Positions 21,489 through 32,441 of a stretch of DNA of 64,000 nt are shown one piece after another. Made by a program: the position numbers and the translations under genes. Position 1 is the first letter of the stretch. Each line of letters starts with the position of its first letter. The notes beneath the pieces were generated by a model. The model worked only from the letters and a program-made list of their open reading frames with translations, ran no database searches and was not told where the DNA came from. Source of the DNA: Linanthus parryae (Eukaryota; Streptophyta; Magnoliopsida; Ericales; Polemoniaceae); NCBI GenBank assembly GCA_023055425.1, contig JALGPY010000034.1, forward strand, positions 930,001 to 994,000, read 5' to 3'.

Positions 21489-23918
21489 ACCATCAATAAA
21501 TAGGACGTAGCATTTGTAACCATTAAAAGACAATGTAGAGGCAGGACCCCATACTTCACTGTGTAACGGATGTGGAGGAGCATAAACTGTAGATTTAGAC
21601 AAATTATATGGCAGTCTATGCATTGTACCAGCAAGGCATGCTTCACACAGAGAGGTAGAACTAGAAACAGGGTACAAATTTGAACAAGTAAGACATTTTG
21701 ATAAAATAGAGTTTGTAGGTGGTTTATACGAGAGTGCCACATATTTGATTTGATTCTTCAACCCAAAAAGCTTAAAGACCAGTCTTGTGAGACATGGAAG
21801 ACATGGGATAAACACCATTTTTACTTTGACCCTGATAAAGAGTTCTGCCCGTATCCACAGTCTGAATGCAAAATAAATTTTTATCGAAGATGAATCACAC
21901 ATTATTGTCTGAACACATTTTGTGAACAGAAAGACGGTTGACAGATAATTGAGAAACATGTACTCTTTTTGGAAAATAAAGGAATGAGATGCAGTAGTTA
22001 AGATAGGCGTACCAGAGTTATGAACGAGTAAAGAGTATTCGTTACCGACAGTTACTTGGTCATGTCCAGTGAAAGAGTCAGAGAGGGAGAGGTTTGCCAA
22101 ATCTGTGGTCATATGGTTGGAAGCTCCTGTATCAGTGAGCCATGCCTGAGAAGAAGACTGAAGTTGAGAAGAGGTAACAGCTAGAGCAGAAAACTGTTTA
22201 GGTTGGTGTCTTCCTTGGTAGGCGTAGTCCATTCAGTGCCAACAGTCGAGTGCCGAATGAAAATTGGTGCCGCATATGTGGTAGGTAATGGAAACAGATC
22301 GACCCGACCCTCCAGAGCGCCTCCTCTGGTTGCCAGATCTTGATCTATAATATCCGCCTCAACCCGAATCATAACTGGAACCAAACCCGGGTCCAGATCT
22401 GGACCGATAACCGAAACAGGAACCAGATCCATGACAGGTACCAGATCAAAAATTAGAACCCAAACCGACTGATCTACCCCCTTTGGTCTGGTCAAAACGT
22501 GCGCCACCACGTTGACCATGCCATCCACCGCCGCAGTATCTGGAGGAGGAGTGACCACCACAGCCACCGCCACGAATGGTGAAGAAGGCAGTAGGGGAAG
22601 AGAGATATGGTCGGTAACGGAAGAAGATCAACCCGACCCTCCAGAGCGCCCCCTCTGGCTGCCAGATCTGGATCTACAATATCCGCCTCAACCTGAACCA
22701 TAACTGGAACCGAACCCGGGTCCATATGTGGACCCATACCCAAAACCGAAACCAGGTCCATAACCGGTACCAGATCCAAAAGTAGAACCCAAACCAACAG
22801 ATTGACCCCCTTTGGTGTGGTCACAACGTGCGCCACCACGTTAACCACGCCATCCACTACCGCGATATCCGGAGGAGGGGCGAACACCACGGCCACCGCC
22901 ACGAGTGGTGAAGAAGGCGGTAGGGGAAGAGAGATCTGGAGTAGAGGACTGAGATTCCAGCATCTGTTCCTCAGGGCGAAGAAGCACATGAAGCTCTTCA
23001 AAGGGAATCAGAGTAGATCTGGTACGGGTAGATGAATGGAAGGAGTTGAACTCTACAGGGAGCCCGTTAAGCGCATAAAAAAGCACATCCTCGTCGTCAA
23101 TCACAACGGAGGAAACAACAAGCTTGTTGCGCACTGTAGAAAGCTTCTGCGTGTAGAGATCGACAGAATCAAAGCCCTTCTTGAGGGTTTGGTGATCGGT
23201 TTTGAGTTGAAAAACATTGGAACGAGTCAAAGATGCATAACGTCGTTCCAACACTTGCCAAGCAGATCGAGCAGTAGATTACCCATTAACAAGGGTTAGG
23301 TCTTCGGTGGTGAGAGTGGCGTTTAAAATAGTAAGAGCAACCCGATCTTGAAGAATCCAGGTGGTATAAGCCGGACTCACAATAGGAGAGAGAGATCCGT
23401 CGGGAAGAACATGAAACTCCGGCGGAAAAGCCGAAGAGTCATCAAGATGACCGGAAAGATTACGGGTTTTGAAGATAGAGGCAATTTGGTGACACCGAAG
23501 AATAAAATTGCTCCCATCAAGTTTGAATGGGACGGTTATGAATATTTGATAAAAGACAGAGCGGCGACGCCGTTGATGGACCGGCAGTGGAAGACATCAT
23601 CTTTTAGGCGTTTGATACCATGAAAGGAGATTTAGGATTTGTGAGAGGAACGAAGAGATAGAGATTGAATTTGAAACGGCTGAGAAAGTATATTGTATTT
23701 ACATTCAGTGTTAACAAACCCTAATACGATGAATCTATATAGACATCAATTGTAATGGTTGGATCATAAACCAACGGTAGGATAAAAGGAAAACGCCAAG
23801 CCCTTATATGATGGGCTGAACAATTAAGCTGAAGAATAAGTGGGCTTGGTAACTTGAGCCCAATAGAGATAGAAAGCACATAGCTGTGATCCAGTGAATT
23901 ATTCTGTTATTAATATCA
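21471..23918 (-). mobile_element. Ty1/copia fragment B (5' LTR, gag, protease, start of integrase)
   Basis: It has the same arrangement as the block A fragment. The probable LTR is 23621-23918, the primer binding site TGGTATCA is at 23613-23620, and a broken gag (about 22490-23600) shows RRYASLTRSNVFQLKTD, DDEDVLFYALNGLPVEFNSF and Gly/Arg-rich repeats. Protease motif DTGASNHM and pre-integrase CEACLAG follow. It stops inside the integrase core at the 21.46-kb fold-back. The 329-bp gag duplication is shared with A2. The RT, RNase H and 3' LTR are absent, so it cannot move by itself. Confidence 0.82.
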
Positions 23919-24775
23919 ACTGATTTTGCCTTGATATTCTGACTACCTGTTGTTGGAAACCCTGTCAAAGAGCATCATAACTCTATTCTGCCTCCAAGTT
24001 GCAACACGAAACAAATTCTCAGTTGAAATGCAACTAAAATTTGGAGTCAAAGAGCAAACAAAGGGCTGATTGCAAATTCAATGAACCATTATAGGGAAGT
24101 AGCAATCTTATTGTGTGTGCCAGACGAGGCGCATAGCACTCAGGCAAAAAGCTGAGTGTTTGGCCACAAATATTAGCCAAAGCCACTTACCAGGGAACAA
24201 GCCGGTTTGGAGCCAGGAGAGAATTTTTCTGTGTTAAATATTTGAAAGTTCAAAAATCAGAACCATGTTTTGCTCAACATATTAATCAAGGAAAATGTAA
24301 CTTCCTTTCCTGCAACACTCTTATGAGATCCTTACGACTGTTACCATTGCTACAAAGGCTAAGATCTTGTCGAGATTACAATTAATACCCAGACTAAAGG
24401 ATCATGGGTACTTGCTATGAAAAAAAAGGGATCATGGGTACACATACATAGAAAGTCTGAAAGATCAAAATTAGTTAAGATGTATATTTACCATATGACC
24501 TAGTATAGTCCCTTCGAACGTCATTAACGAGCAGGGATTTAATCTTAAAACTATCTATGGTAGAGCACCATGGTTTTAACAAAACAAAAGTGGGTGTTTA
24601 AAGTTAGAACGCATTCAAAAAAAATATTCCAGGAACGACAAAAGAAGCATTTACCAAGATCAGCTACAGTACAAATAACATGCCAAACAAGTGCATGCCC
24701 GCACAAGGACATCAAAAAAACACCAAATTATGGCTATTAGATCACCAGAACTAGGTTCAGACAACCGGACGAAGC
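23919..24775. repeat. Segmental duplication flank, copy in block B
   Basis: This is the partner of 9588-10375, with a few indels such as extra bases near 24270-24330. Homology ends at GACAACCGGACGAAG. In block A the adjoining sequence is an inverted copia LTR, and here it is unrelated DNA, so the breakpoint is sharp. Confidence 0.75.
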
Positions 24776-25209
24776 TTCTCCTCTCAAAACTCAGAGAGCT
24801 GAATATAGGAAATGGTGAATGACACGGCAACAAAGAACTTCAACAGAACTTAGAAGAGAGAGACTCGCGACATTTCCTGCAAAATAAGCTTGGACTTAGT
24901 AACATAGGGGAAAGTTTTTATAGAAAAACTCAGAATAAAGCAAGGCAATGACAAGAAATATGAATTCAAGTTTGTAGGATCCATATCGCCAAATGAGTAA
25001 AACATGTACATAGATAACTCAAAGATCTTAGTCGGTACATATATGATAGAAATATAGAAGGATGAAACTAATGTTGCCATATTCAATGACTGTTCTGTAA
25101 TCATAATTAGATGGTTGGTTACTGTTAATGTTTCTAAAAATGACACTCAATAAATATTCCAAGCACGTCTGACTTCATAAATATGTTGTGTGGAGTATGG
25201 ATTACTATA
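24776..25209. other. Non-coding spacer
   Basis: This spacer lies between the duplicated block and the gene-fragment patchwork. The frames here have no recognisable relatives, and I see no feature. Confidence 0.4.
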
Positions 25210-25242
25210 TCATACTACCTAATATAAAAGATAGAATCGCCC

Positions 25243-25343
25243 CTTGCCACCTAGGCTATTTTTACACATTGTCCACGACATTGCTTGCCACCTGGGCTAT
25301 TTTTACACGGTGTCCACGACATTGCTTGCCAACTAGGTTTTTC
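25243..25343. repeat. 41-bp tandem repeat, about 2.4 copies
   Basis: Units beginning CTTGCCACCT(A/G)GGCTATT start at 25243 and 25284, and a partial third at 25325, giving a 41-base period. It lies right behind the Helitron-like 5' terminus. Confidence 0.8.
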
Positions 25344-26005
25344 CAATTGAATGCAATTGAAGCTTGTCGCAAATGTCCGTTTTCTCCCTGTCGTCTTCTT
25401 TATTTTCGCGGTGGCAGAGAGTGAGTGGACGTAATTAAGGCGCTGTTCTTTATGCCCTTACTTCACCAAGGCTAAAGGGTTACTGTAGCTGCACGTTCTA
25501 GTTCACTTTTTTCTAGACGGAGAGAGAGAGGAGTTGTGGCGGTGTCTCCTCGCTTCTTTGGCGACCAAGAACATAGCTGTGCTCTCTCGCCAAGCTACAA
25601 CCTCCTTCAGAAGAAAAGAGAGAGGATGTCTTCCATGTGGGGTTCTTCCGCTGAGTTTTCCATCTCTTTTTCTCAATTTCAAGCTTGGCCTTTCTTCCTT
25701 TTACCAAAGAAGGTTAGGAAGCTGAAGATCGCGGTGGCGGAAGCTGCAGTGAAGATCGACGCCGCCGAGCCCTAAGTCGTCCCTGTCCCGAACTACAAAC
25801 CGGTATGGTGGCTAGTGTTTCGCAGAGAGCTCGGAAGAAGCTACAATTCACACCCAGAGAAAGAAGGAAAACCAAGCGGAGCAGCCGCCAAAACCCTAGG
25901 TCTCACTGCATCCGTCCTGAAGTAACTCCCTCCTCTCCCTCTCTCTATCCGCAACTTCTTCAACTTCTTGGTTTTGTGAAATTTTGACTGAGTTATCTAT
26001 TGCAG

Positions 26006-26261
26006 GTTCGAAGGGTCGAATCAGCCATTCGTGCTGAAAATAAGAAATCTACTGATACCACCAACGATACAGTGGCAAGCAAGAAGAGGGGTAGAGAAGA
26101 CGAAGATGGGTATTCATATGGATCGGAGAAAATGAACGACTTGGACATTCAACAGCTACGCAAAGAAGCTGCTCTTAGGGGAGTTTCTACAACTGGGTCG
26201 AAGAAGGAACTAATTGAAAAGCTTTGTGCCATTTCCCAGGACTCCAAAGCTGCTACTGAAG
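26006..26261 (+). pseudogene. SAP-domain exon resembling plant DNA-dependent poly(ADP-ribose) polymerase N-terminus
   Basis: An open stretch begins after a TTGCAG acceptor (26000-26005) and ends at GAAG before GTATCT, a plausible donor. It encodes VRRVESAIRAEN, a Lys/Arg-rich linker (SKKRGREDED) and then a SAP motif: LDIQQLRKEAALRGVSTTG followed by SKKELIEKLC. SAP motifs bind DNA. The plant nuclear PARP with two N-terminal SAP motifs has this layout, where the end of SAP 1 is followed by a basic linker and SAP 2. The first SAP exon and all WGR, regulatory and catalytic exons are missing, so this is an isolated exon. Other SAP proteins cannot be excluded. Confidence 0.6.
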
Positions 26262-26564
26262 GTATCTAAGTTTTCCTCTTAATAAAATGTTGAAAATGTT
26301 ATTGAATTTTAGTCATACATTGGTATGTTTTGGTGGCTGCTAAAGAAGAAAAAGGTGATGCTACTGAGATAAAATTACAAAATGGGGTTCAACTGGGTCT
26401 GAGAAAATGGATGTTGTTGATAAACTTAAATACAATAAATACAACGTTATAGGCTTGTAAACACAATGTCCATTAATTTCTGTTGACGGTCTTGCTATTA
26501 GATTGATCAATAGTTTTCTTTCATGTATAAATATTTTTGATATATCTTTCAATTTTCCCTTCAG

Positions 26565-26956
26565 TTGGGATCTCTGTGATGGTCATTGCATGCCCTTGTG
26601 CTTCAAGGTTAGCCACACTCACAGCTGTCATGGTTGGCACTGGTGTCGGTGCTTCACAAGGTGTCCTAATCAAAGGAGGCCAAGCACTAGAAAGTGCACA
26701 CAAGGTCAATCTCGTACCCTTTTAACGTCTGTTCGTTATTTCATTCTTCGGATTAACCTTAGATTTCAAATTACATCGTTCAAGGTGTGAACCACTCGTG
26801 AAAGAATTCATTGAATGTTGCGACTTTCTGCAGGTAAGCTGCATCATCTTCGACAAGAATAGAACTCTGACCATTGGGAAGCCATTGTTTGTTAACAAAA
26901 GGCTGTTGAAGACCATGGTTCTTCGAGAATTCTATGAATTGGTTGTTGAAGCTGAG
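26565..26956 (+). pseudogene. HMA5-like copper-transporting P1B-ATPase, two-exon fragment
   Basis: Exon 1 (26565-26704, after a TTCAG acceptor) encodes [17 protein letters not shown] followed by [19 protein letters not shown]. This includes the CPC metal-transport motif of transmembrane segment 6. Exon 2 (26834-26956, after CTGCAG and before GTAACT) encodes SCIIFDKNRTLTIGKP, LKTMVLREFYELVVEAE. In working pumps the phosphorylation loop reads DKTGT. Here the Asp remains but KTG has become KNR, and the LGLATPT loop after CPC is also altered. The intron between them is retained with GT-AG borders. Only about 87 of nearly 1,000 residues are present, so it is a dead captured fragment. Residues outside the core motifs resemble HMA5 more than RAN1. 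Confidence 0.8.
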
Positions 26957-27190
26957 GTAACTTTTGTGTACTACCAGGTTATAATTAGAAATCGTGAGCT
27001 GTTAAACTGTTTTTGTGTGAGATCAGTTTTAGGTTTCGTGTACGAGGTAACAATAAGGGAAGAATGAAACAATTCTACTGTTTGACTGAATTAGGGAAGA
27101 AGAATTGATTACATCACTTGTATACACAGTAAATGAAAAACAAACTGCCTAACAAACTAATTAACAAACCACTTGACAACTTCTACTTAC

Positions 27191-27501
27191 TTACATTTTG
27201 TGCCATAAACTTGTATTTATTACAAAAGAACATACTTCAGACCCACACAATCTTACGTAGCGACCGATGAATCTCACCTGTAATCTTATTCGCATACAGA
27301 TTAAGCTCCTTAGTGTAAGGTTCAATGTCCTGTGACCCTTGCGAATTGGTGTTTCCATTGGCCCTTTTAAGCCAACAGTATAGTTCCAAACAGGGTCTGA
27401 ACTCTCCCATGTGAGGAAACTCTGGATTCTAGGATCGATTCCAGTCCCAACGTACTGCTTCACCCAATCAATTTGTACCTCGACATCTGGTCTTCATTGG
27501 T
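27191..27501 (-). pseudogene. Unidentified exon-like frame in reverse orientation
   Basis: On the minus strand, a CGCAG acceptor at about 27502 precedes a frame with VQIDWVKQYVGTGIDPRIQ, then SFLTWESSDPVWNYTVGLKG. An in-frame TGA near the start and a likely frameshift about 27300 interrupt it: another frame continues as EPYTKELNLYANKITGEIHR before a stop. The amino-acid composition and acceptor suggest a genuine ancestral exon, but I do not recognise the family. It lies opposite to the neighbouring SAP and ATPase fragments. Confidence 0.4.
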
Positions 27502-28009
27502 CCTGCGAGTAAGAAACTGGGCTCATTTCTGAGAATTTAGTTTGTCTTATCTGCATTATTTATTGGAGCTTGCTGCACTGCACTAAGCGATGCAAGGATT
27601 GGGAATAGTTAGGGTTACTTGGTGATTTTTGAAGTGCAATTCGCGATTCTTAGGAGGACACACATTTATGGCCACTATGTTTCTTTTTGGGAATTTGAAT
27701 TATGTTGTTTTATGACGACTAGAAATTAAAACAGTAATCAAGTTCTTTGTCTGTGTTTCCACATTGAAATTGTGATGCCCTGATAAACAACTCTAATCCC
27801 CAATCAAAGAGCACATCATCTGATAATTTACACAGTAATTGGGATGCAATCTTGACTGCCTTAGGGGATAGTATCTTGACTTAATAACTGAAAACTTTTT
27901 ACTCGTAAGCATGCGAAAGGCCTTGGTGATTTGAGCTTGATGCCCTAATTTGGATGTTGACTTTCAGGATATTGGGTACGTGTAAAGTATCAGAGCTGCA
28001 GACTCGGTA

Positions 28010-28294
28010 GTGCAGGATGTGTGGAGAGTGAAGGCGGCGTTGGTCAAGCTCAATTTTGACACTGTTATTGTCTACTTTTCGCTTACTCCAGGGTCTGATT
28101 TAATGATTTCACCGAATGTTTACATCCTCATTATCAGTCAGGAGTCTCGAATGAGGTATTTTGATTGTTTGCAGTCTTGTTTGATTCTAGATAAATCAAA
28201 GTCACAGGGTGGTTATGATCCCAAGAAAGATCCTAAGAAAGAGCCACCAGCTCAGAAAGATGGCTCAACAGCATACTACGCTGCAAGGGTGTAA
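28010..28294 (+). other. Unidentified 95-codon frame
   Basis: The frame uses a non-ATG start in the annotation sense and encodes DVWRVKAALVKLNFDTVIVY, later a Lys/Pro-rich GGYDPKKDPKKEPPAQKDGS. It follows a TTTCAG at 27963-27968 and may include exon sequence from another captured gene. I find no domain and no conserved family, so it may equally be chance. Confidence 0.2.
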
Positions 28295-28310
28295 AGTTCA
28301 TACCAGGATC

Positions 28311-28796
28311 ATGGATGGTGGATCTTAACAAGGTATGTTTTCCAAAAAAATATAGATGTACGTGTACCGTCCAATGGGTCGGGATAATATTTATATTTTG
28401 TTGATAAGATGGATGTATCATATTCCAGTGATACTGTGTTCAGGGTTTTGTTGGCTATATGATTCACTCTCAAATTTTTTTGATGTTGGTATTGTTTTTC
28501 TGACAGGTCATGTATTTGTGCAACTGCAACGTCTCCAACTAAGCTGGCCAGTTCTGGCTCGTTAATGCAACAAGTAGTAAGTGATGTTGCTTCGTTTAAG
28601 CCATTACTTGCATTACAGTATGTTATGTTCCTGTGATTTTGATGTCAAAGGAACCATTCCAAATCTATTTTGGCCCATTGATATTTTTATGTGATCAAGA
28701 AGTGAGTTCATTTTTCTCAACAGAACAAAAAAATTAGATTCATTGGTCTTCCATGCTGGAATTCAGTTATGATACAAAGAAATAGTATTGCATTGT

Positions 28797-28851
<55 letters not shown>

Positions 28852-29700
28852 CTTGCGCCCTCTGCTTCACGATTATGCTTTAGTGTACTGGAATTATCAT
28901 TTTCTTACAGTTTGTTTTTATGTATAGCACCGTGACACCATATTTGTTGTTGTTGCATTATATTACTTTTTACGAAATTCGTCTACTTGCTGACTGGGAT
29001 TTATCTATTTGTGTGTGTGGGAAAGTGTTATTCAAATCTGAAAGCTTTTTTTTCAATATGCTATCATGGGCTCATCTGAGCTGCAAGGTTCAGTAATACA
29101 AGTAGATTATTGTTCTCTTCAATATCAATTGATCATGACATTATTAGTTGCTGATGAAAATCATCATATGTCTTTTAATGTAATGAAGTTGCCAATTGTC
29201 ATCTCTTATTAGTCAATTGGTAGATGTTCTCATGAGTGAGGAACAAGGTTTGGCAGACCATGATTTTCACTATTTATCTAAACATCCTCACCATCTTGGA
29301 AAACTCACATGTTCAATAAATTCTAGATTTGGCCAATACTGGGCTTTAGAGGAAGCCGACATTTAAGATGGCATATTTGGTAAGAGTAGTTAAAAACCGT
29401 CATGATCTATTAATACTTGTCATCAGATCCCTATTTGAGAGGTCAATCATTAAAAGAGGAGAATATTCTATGTATTTGGAATCTGAAAGCATGGATTGGG
29501 GAAATATATGCCATGCAGACTATGCTGTGGATGACAAATTAATTCAACCATTAACTTTACGTTAGTGGGATGGATCGCAAGTCACTCACCTTATATTGAA
29601 TTGGTTTTCATTACAGACCTGTCTACATAGCCGATGTTCCTCATACCATCTTTTTGGAATAACGATTAAAGAATCGGTTTCCATTATAGGATTGGTATTC
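28311..29700. other. Non-coding spacer with a 54-base T run
   Basis: No gene is recognisable. 28798-28851 is an uninterrupted run of 54 T. A poly(T) on this strand could be the poly(A) tail of a minus-strand retroposed copy, but I see no recognisable retroposon body next to it. Confidence 0.5.
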
Positions 29701-31252
29701 GTCCACTACAAAAATTAAAGTGACTTGTTACGAAATTTTTCGTAACAAGTAAAACAAATACCGTAACAAAAACCTTTAGTTACTAATTTTTTTTCGAAAC
29801 ACAGTCGTGGTGATAAGTCCGTGGCTAGAAGTCAATGTTACCATGAACACATTCGTAGCAAAAACATCAAAGAATTTGTTACAGTGTGGATGTAACAAAA
29901 TATTGCATGTTTCGCTACGAAGTTTGGTAACAATATGGGCAAATCATTCTGTTACAAACTTTTCGTCATTGAATACATGGTTTTCACTATTAATTGGCTT
30001 TCATTAAAAGTTTTAGTATCCGTAACAACAATCGTTATATGAACATTGTTTTGTAACAAAAAATCATAACAAAAAGCAATATACCTCACAACAATTAGAA
30101 ATGATCTGTAACATAAAAACAAAACCTGTAACAAAATGTCTTTTGTTGGTCACTTTATAATAAGCTCATTGGAACAAAATTGAAGCTATTTATAACAACA
30201 TACTATCCTATGGGTGCCATAGTGACCATTTCTTAAAAAAAAAGGATCAGTCTCTTAACTTAAGAACTAGTAAGTCGAAAAAATTCAGGCTGATTGTCCA
30301 TGACCATCGATTCTTGATTCTTCGATACTGGAGGCACCCTCCTTCCACTGAGGGCCAGAAAAAATCAACCATACCACATCCTTCCTACAGAAGCTTGCGC
30401 TGCCAAATATTTTCTTACAGTTAATGCTCTCGGTCTGCCCCAAAAGACATCACGCACCAAGAGAATATCGATACAGATGTCCATCTCAGCCATTTTCTTT
30501 CTGTTTCCATAGCTTGATCACAGAAGTTCCCACTGACGATAAATTACATCAAACTTCTATCAGTTATTACCTATCACCAAATAATATGGAAAAACGTGTT
30601 AAAAATTGACTAAGAAAGAAGAAAATGTACATGATGAGATACCAATAGAATATGTTAATGTGTACTATATACGACCCAGCACGTGCTTTATTGGAGGGGT
30701 TCAAACAGCAATTTTTTTCTACCATGGTTCGGTACTTCGGTGCTTTCTGGCTACAACGTGAACTTATCACGGTTTCACATTTTTTTACGTTCTTAGTAGC
30801 GAGGCACTGAGGCTACTATTCTTTAAACATTTTACAGATGGCTACACATGCTACAAGTTACTGACTCTTGTCAATTCTGATGTCGCAACTAAAAGACATA
30901 CTAAATGCACCCGATTGAATCACTCTGATAAGTTTGATCATACCTTTGCACCCAGGTCCTTTCACAATGCTGGATTGTCCATAGTTTTTGGATTGATAAA
31001 AGGTGAATAGCCAAGGCTTTCATGCTGCAAAAAATAAGAGGATAACCCACATATCAGAAGGTCTAGCTCATTATATTTTTTGGTATATATGTAACAATTA
31101 CATGGTCAAACAAACAAGTTTTCTGAATTCTTTTCAGCAATATTTCCACTTCATAGTCACTGTTCAGATGCAATTGTCAAGACATAACTGACCTGACACC
31201 TTGGTACAGTAGTAAGAGTTTGATGCCTCGTTCTTTCAGGTGTATCAAACAG

Positions 31253-31366
31253 CTAGCTTGAGTTCTCGTCTTCAAGAATGGATTTACCTTTACTATCTAG
31301 GACTCCCCAAAATCCACATCTTGGTTCATCTGAATTTTCATAAACATATTCATAATTTTCTGAGTC
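31253..31366 (-). pseudogene. Exon-like fragment inside CACTA element (downstream part)
   Basis: After a TTGCAG acceptor the minus strand encodes DSENYEYVYENSDEPRCGFW and GVLDSKGKSILEDENSS before a TAG. The acidic run followed by a short conserved-looking CGFWGVL block looks like the last exon of a plant protein. I do not recognise the family. It cannot be joined directly to the first-exon candidate at 32227-32441 without breaking frame, so a middle exon is missing, or the two are unrelated. Confidence 0.4.
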
Positions 31367-32226
31367 CTGCAATCACATGAAGCAAGTATGTGAGCACCAA
31401 CACAACCATTCCCTTAATTTAACATAGGTCGATGAGCCAATCATCAAGAATCTACAATTCAATCAAAAATCTCGACCAAGTTGGGCAAGTAGATCATAAT
31501 AGGTTTGTGGTATAATTATCCAGCTAAATAACTTATACAATTCTTAGGTCTCTCACCTCATACTATCCCATTGCCAATATTAAGGAATCGCAAACAATAA
31601 ACTCTTAACAAATCATCCTCTGATGTTATGTAACATTCTGAGTTACTTCTCGTTTATAAAAATATATTTACAATTAGAAATTATTTAATGCAAACAAACA
31701 TCTGATGTTGCCAGTTACCGACTTAAATTTAAAAGGACTAAACTTTCATGCTCTGAAACATTCTTCTTGCCTAATGAGGAGCATGCTTCAAAAAACGCTA
31801 CGATATGAGATTTACACACATATACAAGAAAGAGTCACTATAGGTTGCAGGCCTGATAGGTTGACTGCACTATCAATTTTGAAGTAGAGAGTGAATTATA
31901 TGATTTCCAATTATTGATAGGTCTTCAGAAAGCAATGAGGTTCGAAGTATAGTGACGATACTCCTTTGATAGAGCAATGTCACATTACTCCCTTGCTAAT
32001 AACTAGTATTAACTAAGTTCTACCTAAAAGGCACCCCATTTACAGTTCCAATTGGTGGCAGAACTACATTAGGCATCCCCGTCAAGAACATCGATGATGC
32101 CGGAACAACTAACTAATAGCAAATCCACAATTCTGTTCTCAAAGAATACAAAACAAACACATAAGATAAAAAAATATTGCAAACATAGTAAAGGAAAACG
32201 GATGAAAAGAAACGAACCATGGGTAC

Positions 32227-32441
32227 CTAAAAAGGAGACGGCTTTGCCGTTCTAGGTGGGCCTTGGGAAGGGGAGAAACCCGAATGGCCATATGAGGAGG
32301 AGAGAGAGGATTCCCGATGGCCTGAAGACGCTCTAATATATTTTCGCTCCTAGGTTGACGAGGGCGAAAATTAGGGCTTCCGAAATCGTCTATTGGGGCC
32401 GACGGCAACCTACGAGCTTCATGCTTTCTACTACAAGCCAT
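32227..32441 (-). pseudogene. Exon-like fragment inside CACTA element (first exon candidate)
   Basis: The ATG at 32439-32441 opens a frame encoding MACSRKHEARRLPSAPIDDF, then SENILERLQAIGNPLSPPHM, ending at a TTTTTAG/GTACCC donor. The upstream minus-strand sequence (32442-32560) is GC-richer than the surrounding DNA and could be a 5' leader. Exon-intron borders and composition differ from the AT-rich CACTA ends, which supports capture of a host gene segment. Function unknown. Confidence 0.4.

Larger units (their letters stand above)
21267..22232 (-). pseudogene. Chimeric 321-codon reading frame, copia protease/integrase fused to antisense F-box DNA
   Basis: This is one uninterrupted frame. 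Its N-terminal two thirds are copia: zinc-knuckle end MDYAYQGRHQPK, protease active site LTDTGASNHM, pre-integrase CEACLAGTMHRLPY and integrase start YVLFIDGASRFTWLFP. It then crosses the 18-bp fold-back and continues through the F-box stub read backwards (ESSSTSVSQGFEV). Some copia frames appear shifted inside (VALSYKPPTNSILSKC), so homology within the frame is patchy. I regard it as an accident of rearrangement, since no promoter or conserved domain supports a protein. Confidence 0.6.
25210..28310 (+). mobile_element. Gene-fragment patchwork, possible Helitron (3' end not found)
   Basis: The block opens with TCATACTACCTAATATAAAAG just after an A, which resembles the TC-initiated 5' ends of plant Helitrons that insert between A and T. 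It then carries, in order, a PARP-like SAP exon (+), two HMA5-like ATPase exons (+), an unidentified exon-like frame (-) and another unidentified stretch (+). The first three have splice signals at their edges, so they were copied from genomic DNA and not from mRNA. Capture of several unrelated intron-containing pieces is typical of Helitrons and some MULEs. I could not find a hairpin plus CTRR end, so the class and right boundary are inferred. Confidence 0.4.
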
